The notes under the pieces are model-generated. The model was not told where the DNA came from. It saw only the letters and a list, made by a program, of their open reading frames with translations, and did not search any database. A DNA stretch of 64,000 nucleotides from Rhexocercosporidium sp. MPI-PUGE-AT-0058 (lineage: Eukaryota; Ascomycota; Leotiomycetes; Helotiales). The position numbers were made by a program, and so were the translations under genes. This document shows positions 38,201-51,481 of the stretch, in pieces. The stretch spans positions 1,240,001-1,304,000 of the forward strand of contig JAGTJL010000006.1 in assembly GCA_020746875.1 (NCBI GenBank). The letters run 5' to 3'. How positions within the stretch are numbered: the stretch's first letter is position 1; the number at the start of each line of letters is the position of its first letter.

Positions 38201-39519
38201 TATTTAATAATATCTTTTAAGTTATTTAACGCTTTAATTATATTTTAAGCGTATATTAATAAAACGTTAGCAGAATTAATCGATTATTTCGTTATTATAT
38301 ATTTCGATAATATTTTAATTTATTTTAAGAATAAAAAAGTATATTATAAGTATATTAAAGCTATTATAAAACAATTGCGTAAGTATAAGCTTTTCGTTAA
38401 ACTTAATAAATATAAATTTAAAATAAATTAAGTCGAGTTTTTAAAATTTAAAGTTAAATTAATTAATATTTAAATAAACTTAAAGTAGATTTACTTAATT
38501 TAAAAATAATTAAAGCCGGAATCTTATAAAAATATTTAAAAAATTTTAAGCTTCGCAAAATTTTATTATAAATTTATAATAAAATACTTTAAGATAATTA
38601 TAAATTTAATAAAAGCTTTTTAAAATATAAAAAATAAAAATAAAAAAGGACTTTTCGAATTATTTAATATAATTTAAAAAAGCTTTAAAAATTTAAAAGC
38701 AGCTTTTATTAATATATTAATTATAAAGTATTTCGATCTTACGAAGCGTATTCAAATTAAAACCGATACTTTTAAATTTATAATTATTAATATTTCTTTT
38801 AATAAGTTAATTTTTAAAAAATATTTAAGCGATATTAAAAACACGTTACGTATTAATCTTATAATATAATTAATATTAAGTGTAATTATATTACTTATAA
38901 TAAAGATCTTTTAATTATTATTAAGTATTTTAAGAAATAAAAGCATTAATTTAAGAGTAGCTAATATATTATTAAAGTATTTATGAATTATAATAACTTT
39001 AAGTATTTTATAATAATAAAATATCTTGAGAATTAATAAGTACGATAAATAATATATTTTATTACTTATGATTTTAAAATCTATTACCGTAAAAGTATTA
39101 TATATAAGAAGCGAAGGCTAGCCGCTTATCGTAGGAATTAATAATTATAAATATTTTATTTTAATATTATAAATAAAAATAATAATTAAAAATTAAATAA
39201 CTCTAGTTTTATTAATAAAGCCGCTGCGAGACTTAATTATTTTTGCTTAACGTAATAATAAAAATTATAAAAGTATAATAAATATAACAAGTAAACTTAG
39301 ATTTTAATTAAATTAAAAGTAAAACTTAAATATATTAAGACTTCTTTAATAATATTTTAAAGCTTATATCTTAAATAATTTAATATTAAGAATAAAATAT
39401 TACGGTATTATAAAGACTTCGTAATTCCTTTATAAAACTTACTTTTGGAATAAAATAGAGAATAATATTAAAATATATATTAAAAAATATAATATTTATT
39501 TAAAAATTAAATTAAAATA

Positions 39520-40484
39520 AGCCACAGCTAAATCTACTCACGGAAATAGCTAAATCAACTCATGCTAAAGAATTTCGGGGAATCCGAAGAGTGTATTTAT
39601 TAACCTCGCCCTGCTATATTAATTTGTATTATAAGGCAAGGGCCACTTATATATTCTACTTAATTATATTAACTTATTTGCATTATAATCGCAAATAAAT
39701 ACTGCATAATTCGGTCGAGTATCTTATTATATAAAAGTATAATTATTTGCTTTAGCATACGCTTAAATAATAGTACAAAAGAAGGCGATATTATTATAAA
39801 TTGCTATAGATAGCGGAAACCGTAAGATTCGTTAGTAAAGGTTGATATATTATTATATAATCAGGAAGTGTGAATAACGTACTTGATAAGTAAGCTGGCC
39901 GTGCATATAAGGTGGCCACTTAAAATCCTATATAAAATACGTCTGTGCACAAAAAATAACTTTTTATTTTATTAATAAAAAATTATAAAAATAAAATATA
40001 TATAATATTATAATATAAATAATTTGTATTTTTAATTTTAAGCGTTAATTAATTTTAATTTTAATTTTATTAAAGAAAATTTAAAAAGTTTATGAATATA
40101 AGGGTAATTTTAAGCGAATAACTAATTAAAATAAACTAGCGTCTAATATCTCCGGTATATATTATTTAAACAAGGTTTTTTATTTAATTTTTAATTAAAA
40201 GGGTTTTTTATTAATAAAATAAAAAGTTATTTTTCGTATATAAACGTATTTTATATAGGATTTCAAGTAGCCACCTTACATATACGGCCAGCTTACTTAT
40301 TAAGTACGTTAGCTTTAAAGTTGATTTAGGGGGTAACTTAAGACTCCTTAAATATATAAGTGGCCCTTGCCCTGCAGTATAAATTAATATAATAGGGCAA
40401 AGGTGATAAATGCGCCTAGTATGCTTTTAAAATCCTTGGCATGAGTTGATTTAGCTATTTCCATAAGTGGATTTAGCTGTAGCC
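39520..40484. mobile_element. hAT-like element, second copy, itself interrupted
   Basis: A 965-bp insertion in gypsy copy C flanked by a perfect 8-bp duplication TTAAAATA (39512-39519 and 40485-40492). The inverted ends of about 45 bp match those of the 29392-29880 copy (CAGCTAAATC...GGAAATAGCTAAATCAACTC). Subterminal arms with GGCAAGGGCCACTTATATA also pair across the element. Removing the nested 437-bp element leaves about 526 bp, close to the 489 bp of the other copy. Confidence 0.85.
39875..40311. mobile_element. Nested foldback MITE with TA ends
   Basis: Both ends read TAACGTACTT inward, and the inverted arms stay similar for about 110 bp (39875-39990 against 40195-40311), through GTAAGCTGGCCGT and an AACTTTTTATTTTATT block. 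TA at both edges suggests a TA target site. It has no coding capacity. It sits inside a hAT-like element that sits inside a gypsy element. Confidence 0.8.
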
Positions 40485-41649
40485 TTAAAATAATATATAT
40501 TATATAAACTTTTAGTAAGTTTCTCGAAGCCTTTGCGGCTTTAATCCGAGATTTTAATAAATTTTATTATAAGGTCACCGCTTTATAAAAACTTATTTAA
40601 TAATTTTAATTTTAATTATATATTAATAATTATTAATTGGTATTTAAAGATAACTTAGTATTTAATATATCGTAAAATAATTAATACTCTCGAACTTGCG
40701 GAATTATTATTCAAGAAAGTATTTTCTTTTTTTAGCGTATCTTAAAATATAATATTTATGAATAAATTCTGGTTTATTTTTTTATTTTTATATATATATT
40801 AAATAAAAACCAAGTTTTATATATTATTCTTAAATAAATAAATAAAATTAAAATCTGGAAATATACTTTCGCGCTTTTTATAAGATATTATAAAAAAAAC
40901 TAAATAAAGAAACTAATTTTTATTGAGTTTATTTATAATAATTCTTTTTATTAAACGCTTTAAATATTTTTTTAAAGTTTATTATAATTATAAATCAGTA
41001 ATATTATAAAACTTTAAAAATAATATTTAAAAAAAGAAATATTAATTATTTAAAATACAATTAAATTATTAAATAATTAACGAGTTAAACTTACGAAAGT
41101 TTAGGATTATACGTAATAAAGTCGAAAAAGCTATTATAATACTTAATATTAAGAATATTTAATTAAAAACTAAAAAATTGTCGCTAAAATATATTAACTT
41201 ATTTTAAATTATTAAATATATAAGTAATACAGCATATATTTTAAAATTATTAAGCTTATATAAAAAGCTTTATTTAATATTTTATATATCTTTATTAAAA
41301 GAATATATAATATAAATTAATAAGCAATTAAATAATTACTTATTTAATAAGCTTTTAAAGTTAAGCGAAGAAAATGATTTTTAAAAATAAGAAATTAAAA
41401 GTATTTTTAATTATAAATAAAATAAAATAAAGTAAAATTAAGAAATATTTAATTAAATAAAAAGATTTCTTAAAAAATTATAATATATAATTTTTAATAT
41501 ATTTAAATTTCGAGAATATTAAAGAAACTTTTAATATATATATAATAAAAATTATAAATTAAAAAATTAAATATTAAATATAAAAAGATATAAAACTTCT
41601 GCGTAACTTACGAAAAAGCCGAAAAGACTATAAAAAGTCGAGAGATTAA

Positions 41650-41930
41650 TATAACGGCGCGAATAATAACTTATTATATTACTATTAAAAAAAGACTAAA
41701 GACGCAGAAGGAAAAAGATCGTAAGGATCCTCGAATATAAATACATATGGAGAAGGCGCTAGTGCGGAAAGCCGCGCTAAGCTAAGCGAAGCCAGCCGGC
41801 TAGCGTAAGGTTTTGCGACGTGTTGCGATAAAACTAGTCCCGATACGGCTTAGTATTTATAACTTTAATTACTTAACTTAAGTAATTATTATATAATTAA
41901 TATATGATTTAATAAATTATTATATTATCT
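41650..41930 (-). repeat. 3' LTR of the second gypsy element
   Basis: 281 bp aligning along its whole length with 47925-48205. The GC-rich block GCCGCGCTAAGCTAAGCG is shared exactly, but the last 100 bp are heavily mutated by transitions. Confidence 0.8.
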
Positions 41931-44900
41931 TCTTCTTCGAAAAAGGCTTATCTTTAAGCTTTAGAAAAGAACTTATCTTTATTTAATTACGATATAAGTT
42001 TATTATTTATTAATTCGTCGTAATTATCTTTGCCTTTTTTTTAAGCTTTAATTTATTTTATTAAGTTTCTTAAGGGACTTGCTTTATTTTTATATTATAA
42101 GTAGAAATCGCGAACCTTATATAATAAGTACTTAAGATTTTTAATTATGTAATATTTAAGGTTAGGATCGCAGTTTAATTATTGAACTTTATATTAAAAG
42201 TTCTTATTTTTCTTGAGTCGAACGTTTAAAATATTTTATATATTATATTTTAAATCGTTATTAATAGCTTAAAGTTTATAAGGTTCTTAGATTTAATTTA
42301 ATAACGGGTTTTCCTTGGCTTTTTAAAGCTTATTTACGGAAAAATAAAGTATATTTTTATTTCTGGAAGTAATTATAATTTTTTAGCGAAGCTTATTTTA
42401 TTAATAACTTTATACGGACCGTTTTATTAATCGAAGAATTTCTTTTTATTTTGAGAGGTTTTTTAATTCTTTATAATTACTTAAATAAAATCTTTTATAT
42501 CTTAATTTATTTTTTAGCGATATTTATTAATATTTCGCTCTTTTTTTTAAAGCTTTTTATAAAATATCTTTTATTATTTGTTATACGTTATAAGCTCGTT
42601 ATATTATTATACGTGTATTCTTAATATTTAGCTTCTCGGTAGCTTTAAAAGATTTATTAAAAAGTAATCAGTTTTAATTAAAAGAAGTTCGCGGAGCGTA
42701 ATCGTACTTAAGTTTATAAGAGCTTATTTTAATAAATTCATAAGGCAAAGTAAGTTACGCGTAGTTTATTATAAGTAAGAGTTTGGATTAATTATTTTAA
42801 TAATAATTAACGAACGGGCGAAGTCGTTAGTTTCAGTATTAATTTTTAATTTCTAATTATTTATTTATTTATGTGTAATATATAGTAAATAACTTAAATT
42901 AAATATTTTATATTTTATAAAACTTTTTTAAAAAAATTAAAATAAGTTAAGAGCTTTTATTAAAGAGAATAATCTTTAGAAGTTTATTAAACCGGTAATA
43001 GTTAGCGATAAATAAAATTATTAAGTCTCGCGTTATTATTATAAAGAAATAAGAGATAAAAGTATATTCGTCAATTAAACGGTTTATAATTATTAATATA
43101 ACGTTATATTTATATTTATCTTTTAGTTAATCTTTGAAATTTATAATTAAATATTATTAAGATTAGTCTAATATTAGTAAGAAGTATAAGAAGCTAAGAG
43201 TCTTATTTTTCCAGTAATTAATTCTTTTATATATATAATAATTATTATAGAATTATATAATATCTGTAAGTATTCGAAGTTAGAAGTATTTTAGTCGGAG
43301 TAATACGTACGTTTTAATCTTATTAAAATGCGCAGTCGATATTTAATTATAATATTCTTAAATAAGTCGGGTACGTAAGTATTATAAGTCCGGCATTAGC
43401 AGTCGGTGCTTATAAAGCAAGAATCCGTTTAAACGTAAATTATATAAGTTATTCTCGTTATCTCGTGCTTTTTGCCGTAAAGGTTTTAATACTTCCGCAA
43501 TCTTATTTGCGTATAAAAAGTCTATTATTATATTAACTTATAGATTTAAGTTATTAATATTTATAAAGTAAAGAAAAAGAAGTTTAATTTTTTTTAGCTT
43601 TATTAATAAATTTAAGTAAACGAAAGTCTAATTAATTTAATCGTAAGAAAATGCGATTCTATAATTCTTTTTTTAATTTATTTTATAAATTAACGTCTTA
43701 CTCTTTTTAAAATAAAGCGTTTATAACGACGTTTTATTTGCCGGGTCGGTATATAATTATAAAATAGAATTCGGATAAAGATTTAACTTAGCGAGCTTAT
43801 CTGCCGGTGAATTGCTTTATAATTATAAAGTATTCTAAGATACAGTAATCGGAGAAGATTTGAAAGCGTTATTATTTTTAATAGTCGATAAGTTCGGCTT
43901 TTTAATAAATTAATAATCGTACGATAATTAATATTTTTTTATTATGAATATTATAATTTAACTCGGCTAGTCTTATAATTTTTAAGAACAACTTTACTAA
44001 ATACTGGCCTGTTTTATACTTTTATAAAAAATATTAGCTAATATTCCGTTTAAAGCGTTAGTCTTTATCTTAATTTTTAATTCGGAGTAATAATACCGTA
44101 AAACGTTAAACGAAAATAAAGTATTTTTAAAGCTTTAGAATACTTAAAGTTTAGTTGGAATTATTTTAAAAATCTCGGACTTACGAGTGAATTCTTATAA
44201 GGATTTAATTATTTAATTATAATTTTTAATAAATTACTAATAAAAGTTGTAAAACTTTAAAAAAAAAAAAAAAATTTAAGAATTATTTTAAAGGATTTTT
44301 TATTTTTTATTAGTTTTAAGCTTTTTATATCGATCTCGATATTATTAGTAATTATAATATTATTTAAAAACTTCATTTTTTTTATAAAGAACTCGTATTT
44401 TTTAATATTCGTAAAGAAGTTATAAGCTTTTAATTATTTAAGTATTTTACGGATGTATTTTTTATATTTTAGTAGATCTTCCGAAAATATAATAACGTCG
44501 TTTAAATGCGCGATATAAAAGACGTTTAAGTAATTAAAGAGAATATTATTTATATAACGTTAAAAGTAATCGGTCTATTAATTAAGCCGAATAATATAAC
44601 TTTATATTTATAAGACTTATATTATATGCGGAAGATAATATATTCTTCCGACTTAAGGTTTATACGAATATAATAAAAGGCTTATTATATGTTAATTTTA
44701 GAGAAGACTTTTGCTTTACTTAAGCGGGCGAGAATCTTATCGATTAAAAGCAGTAAGTAGCGGTTTTTACAAGTAATTTAGTTTAGTCGACGGAAGTCGA
44801 TATAACAGCGGAGTCTTTTATTAGGTTTTTTAATAAAAAGGATTAAGTAATTAAAAAGAGTATAACTCGGGATTATAAAGCTTTTATTTAAGTGTTTTAT

Positions 44901-47900
44901 TTAAGTATTTCTTTATAAATTTTAATTCTTTTTCGCTTTAATTATATAAAGCCTTATATTTATAATTGATTAGCTTTTTAAATAGGATTTTATAATTTAA
45001 CTTAAGCCGAGATTCGAGAATTATATTAGCGATATCTTTAAAGAAAGCTTTTTTATAATTGGCGAAGACTTTGGGTAGAAATTTAATAAGAGCTTCTTCG
45101 TATAATTCTTTTGGTTTTTATATTTAATTTTATTAAAAACGCTCTTAATATTTTCAGTCGATAGCTTTATTAATTTTATTTAAAGTTATCGTAAATATTT
45201 TATTATTTTTTCTTTTAGTATTAAAATGAAAAGCTATTAAACTTATTTTATAAATCTTAAATACCGAATATTTTTTTAATTAAGGTTTTTAATAAAATAA
45301 AAGTCGTTGTTAAAAAATAATATACGCTTTAATAAAATAAGGCGAGTCGTATAAAGTAATATCTCGTAAGGCTTTATTTATATTAATTATCTCGGATCGG
45401 ACCCGAGCTTAATACGTTAATAAAAGCACTCGAGTCTTTACGAAAGTTTTATAATTAATAATTCTTTAATAAGCGGCCTGTCGTGCGGCTTTTTAAGTTT
45501 TAGACTTCTTTTCGTAATAACGCTTTATTAAAAGAAATAAGAAAATAATCTTTAATTATATTCTTAAAAACAAATTATAATCTTTAATAATAGTTTTCTT
45601 TTTTTTATTATAATTTAAGATTAGCTTATATTTGGCCTTCGAGTCGGTAATTAAGTATTCCTCGAGAGGTTTATTTTAGTCTTTTTTAACTTGAGCTTAT
45701 TAAAAGAACCCGCGAATAATTTATAACGTAATTAATATTTAATTTTCTCGGTTGAATATCGCGTCTTTTCTTATAACGTCTTTTTAATATTTTAATAATT
45801 ATAATAAGTTTATTAAAAGACGAATATTATCTCGGTATACGTAAATTATTTTATAATAAGGCAATTAAATATTTTTATTATAAAATTAAATTAGCTTTAA
45901 TTCTTTAATATTAAATTAAATATTAAAATATATTATTTATATATATCCGAGAATAACGTTTTATTATCTTAAGTTTAAGATAATAAAAAGGATTCGGCGT
46001 TAAAATCGGCCGTCGATTAATAAATTTAAGAAAAAGTAATAAGATATATTTTTATTTACGTTATCGTTATAAATAGATATACGTTTTGAGAATCGGGTAC
46101 GAGAAATATAAAAAGATTATATAAAGTTAAAAGTAAAGTTAATATTAATAAATACGAAGTTATTAGCTTTAAAATTAAATAAGGCTTAAATATTAAGTCT
46201 TTTATTATTAGTAATTAAAGTATAACGTTATAAAAACTTTTTTCTATTTTATAATTATTTTAAGTCGATCTCTTTAAAATTTATTTATTTTAAAAAAGAG
46301 TTTTTTTTTAAAGTTTTTAATTTTTTAGAAAAGCTTTACTTTCTTTTTCGCTTTTATTTTTTACTTTATAAGTTATTATATATTTTATTTAAGTAATCTT
46401 TTATATAAATAGCTTTTTCTTTTAAAAATATGAGTAATTTTTAAATTTATATTTTAACTTATTATAATTATAGCATCGAGTACAGGCATTAAAAGTAAGA
46501 GCTTAGGTTTATATAAGGGATATAATAAAGCGTATATATAATTCTTTATAAAAAGCGGCAAGCGCAGGCGCGAAAGTAAGAAGTATAATATAATTAATTA
46601 GTCGAGGTAAGGCGTTTAGTATAAGTATAGCGCGCGCAGTTTTACTTCGACGAACGTTAGTCGCTACTCGTTAAATTTCTATATTTACAAAACGTATTTA
46701 AGCTACGAAATTATTATAATCGATCCCGGTGGTATAACGAAAGAAGGCTTGTAAACGGAAAGTAAGTATTAACTTATTATATAAGCGAGTAACGAGTTAA
46801 GAATTAATTAATATATAAGCTTTTTAAGTTATTTTAATAAAGTAGGATTAGAAATAAAAGAAACTTTTAGATTCGCTTATAATTATACAATTTAAAAGTC
46901 TTTTTGCGTCTTAGTGCTTAAAAAAGTTATTATAAATTAAGCTTAAGTATTTTAATATCTTGGAAGCGTTTTTAAATTAATAGTTTATATTATCGGCGTA
47001 GCGGGTAAGTAAGTTATCTTATGCTTTACTTTTAATATAAGTAAAATATTATATATTTTTACTTTTTCGGATTCGAAGTAATCTTTATTAATTTAGAATA
47101 TATTTTTTATTATTATTAATTAATTATCTTACAAAAGGCTTTCTTTTAATTTATAGAACTTATCGATCTTAATTTCTTAAAATCTCTTTTTATAATTATA
47201 AAAAGAGAAAGAAGTGCCCGAGGCTCTGCGCGCACCTCGAGGTAAATTAAAAGAGTCGGAATTATTATTTTCTATTAAAGCGACGAAGGCGGTAATACGA
47301 AACTAAATTATAAGAGTGTAAAAAAGCTATAAGGTTTAAATGAATTCGGTCTTAGCTTTTTTATAATCTTTAAAAAAAAAATTAATTCTTTTATATTCTT
47401 TAAAAGTAATAATTAATTACTAGACTTAATTAAGCGCGCTATTCTTAAACTAGTTATTTTTATTAAAGCTTTATATACAAGGGGCTTTCTTTTTTTTATT
47501 CTTTTTTAAATAATTTTAAAGTCGAGTCGAAGCCGTTATTTAAAGAAAGTTTGAAGAAGATATAATCACAGAATCTTTAAAGATAATACAGCGCGCGGTA
47601 ATAAGTAATTATTATTCTTATATTATAAAAGTAATAAGCATAGTAAGTAATATAATATTAATATTACTTCGACGTACTTTTGAAAAGGAAGCGAAGGGGT
47701 TTGCGGCTTATAAGCGTTTAAGGAGGAGCGAGGAAGTATATTTATTATTTTATAATATATATATAATATTTGTTTTTAATTTTAAGTTAATATTGAATCG
47801 ACTTCGAAGTGAAATTTAATTTATTAATTTTAAGTTAAGTTATTTATACTTGGATTACTTAATAAGAATCGAGGAGAGTAAAATAAATATTAGTATTTTT

Positions 47901-47924
47901 ATAAATAAAAGAAGTCTTTAATAA

Positions 47925-48205
47925 TATAATAGCGCGAATAAGTTTTTATTATATTATTATTAATAAAAGACTAAAGACGCAAAAGGAAGAGGATCGTAAG
48001 GATCCTTAAGTATAAATATATATAAAAGAGGCGCTAATGCGGAGAGCCGCGCTAAGCTAAGCGAAGCCAGCCGGCTAGCGTGAGGCTCTGCGACGTGCTG
48101 CGGCAAAACCAGTCCCGATGCGGCCTAGCATCTGCAACCTCTGTTGCCTAACTCAGGTGACTATTATATAACTAACACGTGATTTAGTGGATCGTTATAA
48201 TAACA
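47925..48205 (-). repeat. 5' LTR of the second gypsy element, partly unmutated
   Basis: 281 bp. The inner part is AT-rich, but about 48030-48190 keeps normal composition (GCCAGCCGGCTAGCGTGAGG, CTGCGGCAAAACCAGTCC), where the partner LTR shows many C-to-T and G-to-A changes. It ends in TAACA. Confidence 0.8.
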
Positions 48206-49335
48206 GTAGTAATAATAAATACTTTAAACGCACGTAAAGGAGTTTTTATATAATATAACGACGTAAGAGCTTTAAACGTAAAAATAGACTTAATACTTAA
48301 AATACAAAAACTATAGAGCTATTATATAAGGAGACATATATATAAGGAGTCGGAGGGGAATCTGACCTGTCCCGGACCCCTGACCTAGCCGAAGCATACC
48401 TGTCGTTATAGTATTATTATACGTGCTCGATTAGATTTAAATCAAGAGAGAAAAACAGTTAATTTATAATTAAAATAATCTGTTTTCTTTTAAATTAAAG
48501 CTGAACCTTTTTTGCAGTATATATTAATACGCTATCTTATATAAATTCGTACTTAGCGTTTAAATCTTTAAAATTTAATTTAATTTCGGCGTTTAGGACT
48601 TTTAAATAAGACTTAGCCGAATACTTATATTTATTTAATTTAAAATCGCGGTTTATAATATAAAAGTTACTTCTTCCGTTATTTTAAAAAGCTTTTTATA
48701 TTCTTTTCATAATTATACGTTTAAATTATATTTCGATCTTACTTTTATATTAATATATAAAAGTATTATTTTAGATTTTTACTCCGCTCCCGCTCGACAG
48801 ATTACTCGTCGCTTTAGTATATTATTCCTTATTCCTTAATACTTTAACTTTTATATATAAAGCATTAAGTAAGACGTTTCGCTGCGTGTACTTCCGTAAG
48901 TTTAAGTCTTTTTTTAGCTTTTTAATTAACGATTTTATACTTTTTTAAGATCTTTTTTATTTTTATTTTTTTATAATTTAACGAACACGTTATAATAACT
49001 TTTTTTATATATATCTTTTAAGTAAAAGCAAATATATTATAAGAGTTTCTTTTCTTTTATAATTATATACGATTTATCTTTTAATTTACGAAATAAGAAC
49101 TTTTTTTTTATAAGATTATATTAAACATATTAAGCATATTACCGTATTCGGTATAAAGCATACCTTTCCATAACTCAACTACTTTTGCATAAAAAGCTCT
49201 AGCTTCGCATAAAGCCTCGGCTTCCGTGCTTTGAACCTCGGAAGCTTTAAGCTTCTAGTAAAGGGTTATTTAGGGCTAAAACAGTGGCTTCATCAAGCCT
49301 TAAGCTTCCGTGTTTTAAACCTCGGAAGCTCTAGT
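48206..49335. other. Repeat-rich, gene-free stretch
   Basis: AT-rich with islands of normal sequence (48330-48420, 49140-49330). An imperfect palindromic block of about 24 bp, CTTCCGTG...CGGAAGCT, occurs twice (near 49209 and 49302). No gene was seen. Confidence 0.5.
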
Positions 49336-49415
49336 AATATAAAGCTAGTCTTAATATAAAACTAGTTTTAATATAAAGCTAGTCTTAATATAAAACTAGT
49401 TTTAATATAAAGCTA
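49336..49415. repeat. 17-bp tandem repeat, about 4.7 units
   Basis: Alternating units AATATAAAGCTAGTCTT and AATATAAAACTAGTTTT, so a 34-bp higher-order period. The units differ by transitions only. Degenerate units recur in inverted orientation at about 59400-59455. Confidence 0.9.
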
Positions 49416-49540
49416 ATAACCGATGCGAGAGCAAATAGCCGATGCGAGAGCTAAATAGCTTGGCGCCTAAAAGTAGTTATATAGACCTAGTTTCCCCCGA
49501 AGTAATAGAATCATTATTCACACCAAATCTCTTCTTTTCA
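49404..49540 (+). repeat. Left arm of an inverted repeat pair (LTR-like 3' end)
   Basis: This sequence, containing GCTTGGCGCCTAAAAGTAG and ending CTCTTCTTTTCA, recurs as its reverse complement at 59296-59415. The outer edge ends in CA and the other copy starts TG, as the termini of an LTR would. The start of the unit is not defined. It also contains a short duplicated CCGATGCGAGAGC motif. Confidence 0.7.
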
Positions 49541-49972
49541 CTTTCGTCGCGGAATAGCTCTTATTTAACTGTATATTTAATAGTACCGTAATTGTGTTTT
49601 AAGTCTCTCGCGATCTCGTATAAGTTTATGTATTTACGAGCTTATCTCAGGATTTATTTACGTAAGTATAAAAAAAAATCGCAACCTTTTCTTCGATTCC
49701 TAGATATTATAATAAGAGAAGTGCGTTAAGGTAGAATTTTTGTTATAATTATAAAGAGAAAGAGAAACGCGTATCGCGAAAAGTCGCGGTTTTACACTTT
49801 TCGCTAAATATCAGTTACGGGGGACTGTATATGGCTGTACGTTTATCTGTCACGTGCTACATATCAATGGCTTATCGGGCCCCGCACCCCAAAAAAATCC
49901 TATCGCCAGGAAAAGATTATATCGTGATAGTGGGAAAGTGATTATTCCATTTCGAAACTTGTTCACAGCACA
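49541..49972. promoter_or_regulatory. Upstream region of DIM1
   Basis: About 430 bp between the repeat arm and the DIM1 start. AT-rich up to about 49790, then normal composition. This is the only upstream sequence left for the DIM1 promoter before repeats begin. Confidence 0.5.
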
Positions 49973-51295
<1,323 letters not shown>

Positions 51296-51481
51296 GTCAG
51301 AAGAGCGGATTGCTTCAACTATTAGCAAGGCGTTGGGAGTGTTTTTGTTTACTAAGCCTCTAAAGTCTTCAAACGGTAGTGGAACTTGATCTGTCTACAC
51401 TGAGCCCAATGGCAGGCTAGGCCAGCAGTAATTGAGTGTTACATTACTAACAAAGATCCAGCCCGAGTCCAATTGTTCCTT
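51296..51481. other. Convergent 3' intergenic gap
   Basis: 186 bp between the stop of DIM1 and the stop of the FMO gene on the other strand; it must contain both 3' UTRs and terminators. No other feature was seen. Confidence 0.6.

Larger units (their letters stand above)
34983..41649 (+). mobile_element. Gypsy copy C (plus, 3'-truncated, RIP-mutated)
   Basis: The 5' LTR at 34983-35240 is followed by internal sequence in the order seen (inverted) in copy A. Plus-strand translation at about 38240-38460 is recognisable reverse transcriptase, with YFDNILIY at about 38300-38325 where YxDD is expected, then RNase H-like sequence with a TDxFKF motif near 38760. The element is cut at about 41640, where the next LTR element begins. 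It contains the nested insertion at 39520-40484. It is non-functional. Confidence 0.8.
41650..48205 (-). mobile_element. Second Ty3/gypsy element (minus, 281-bp LTRs, RIP-mutated)
   Basis: Direct LTRs lie at 41650-41930 and 47925-48205. Minus-strand translation of about 44640-44800 is clear reverse transcriptase (LLIDKILARLSKAKVFSKI, then AFYYIRI) with two adjacent stops where Gln codons are expected, as CAA-to-TAA RIP changes produce. The active-site box at about 44485-44520 reads LNDVIIF, one Asp changed to Asn. Further fragments extend to about 44280. Other frames are broken. Pol on the minus strand makes the right LTR the 5' LTR. No clear target duplication was found, and the left end abuts the truncated gypsy copy C. 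Confidence 0.85.

Noticed and set aside
11370..49800. Regional centromere
   Set aside because: The AT-rich, retroelement-packed tract would fit, but it is broken by a normal-GC gene island and nothing in sequence alone distinguishes it from an ordinary AT-isochore. CENP-A ChIP would be needed.
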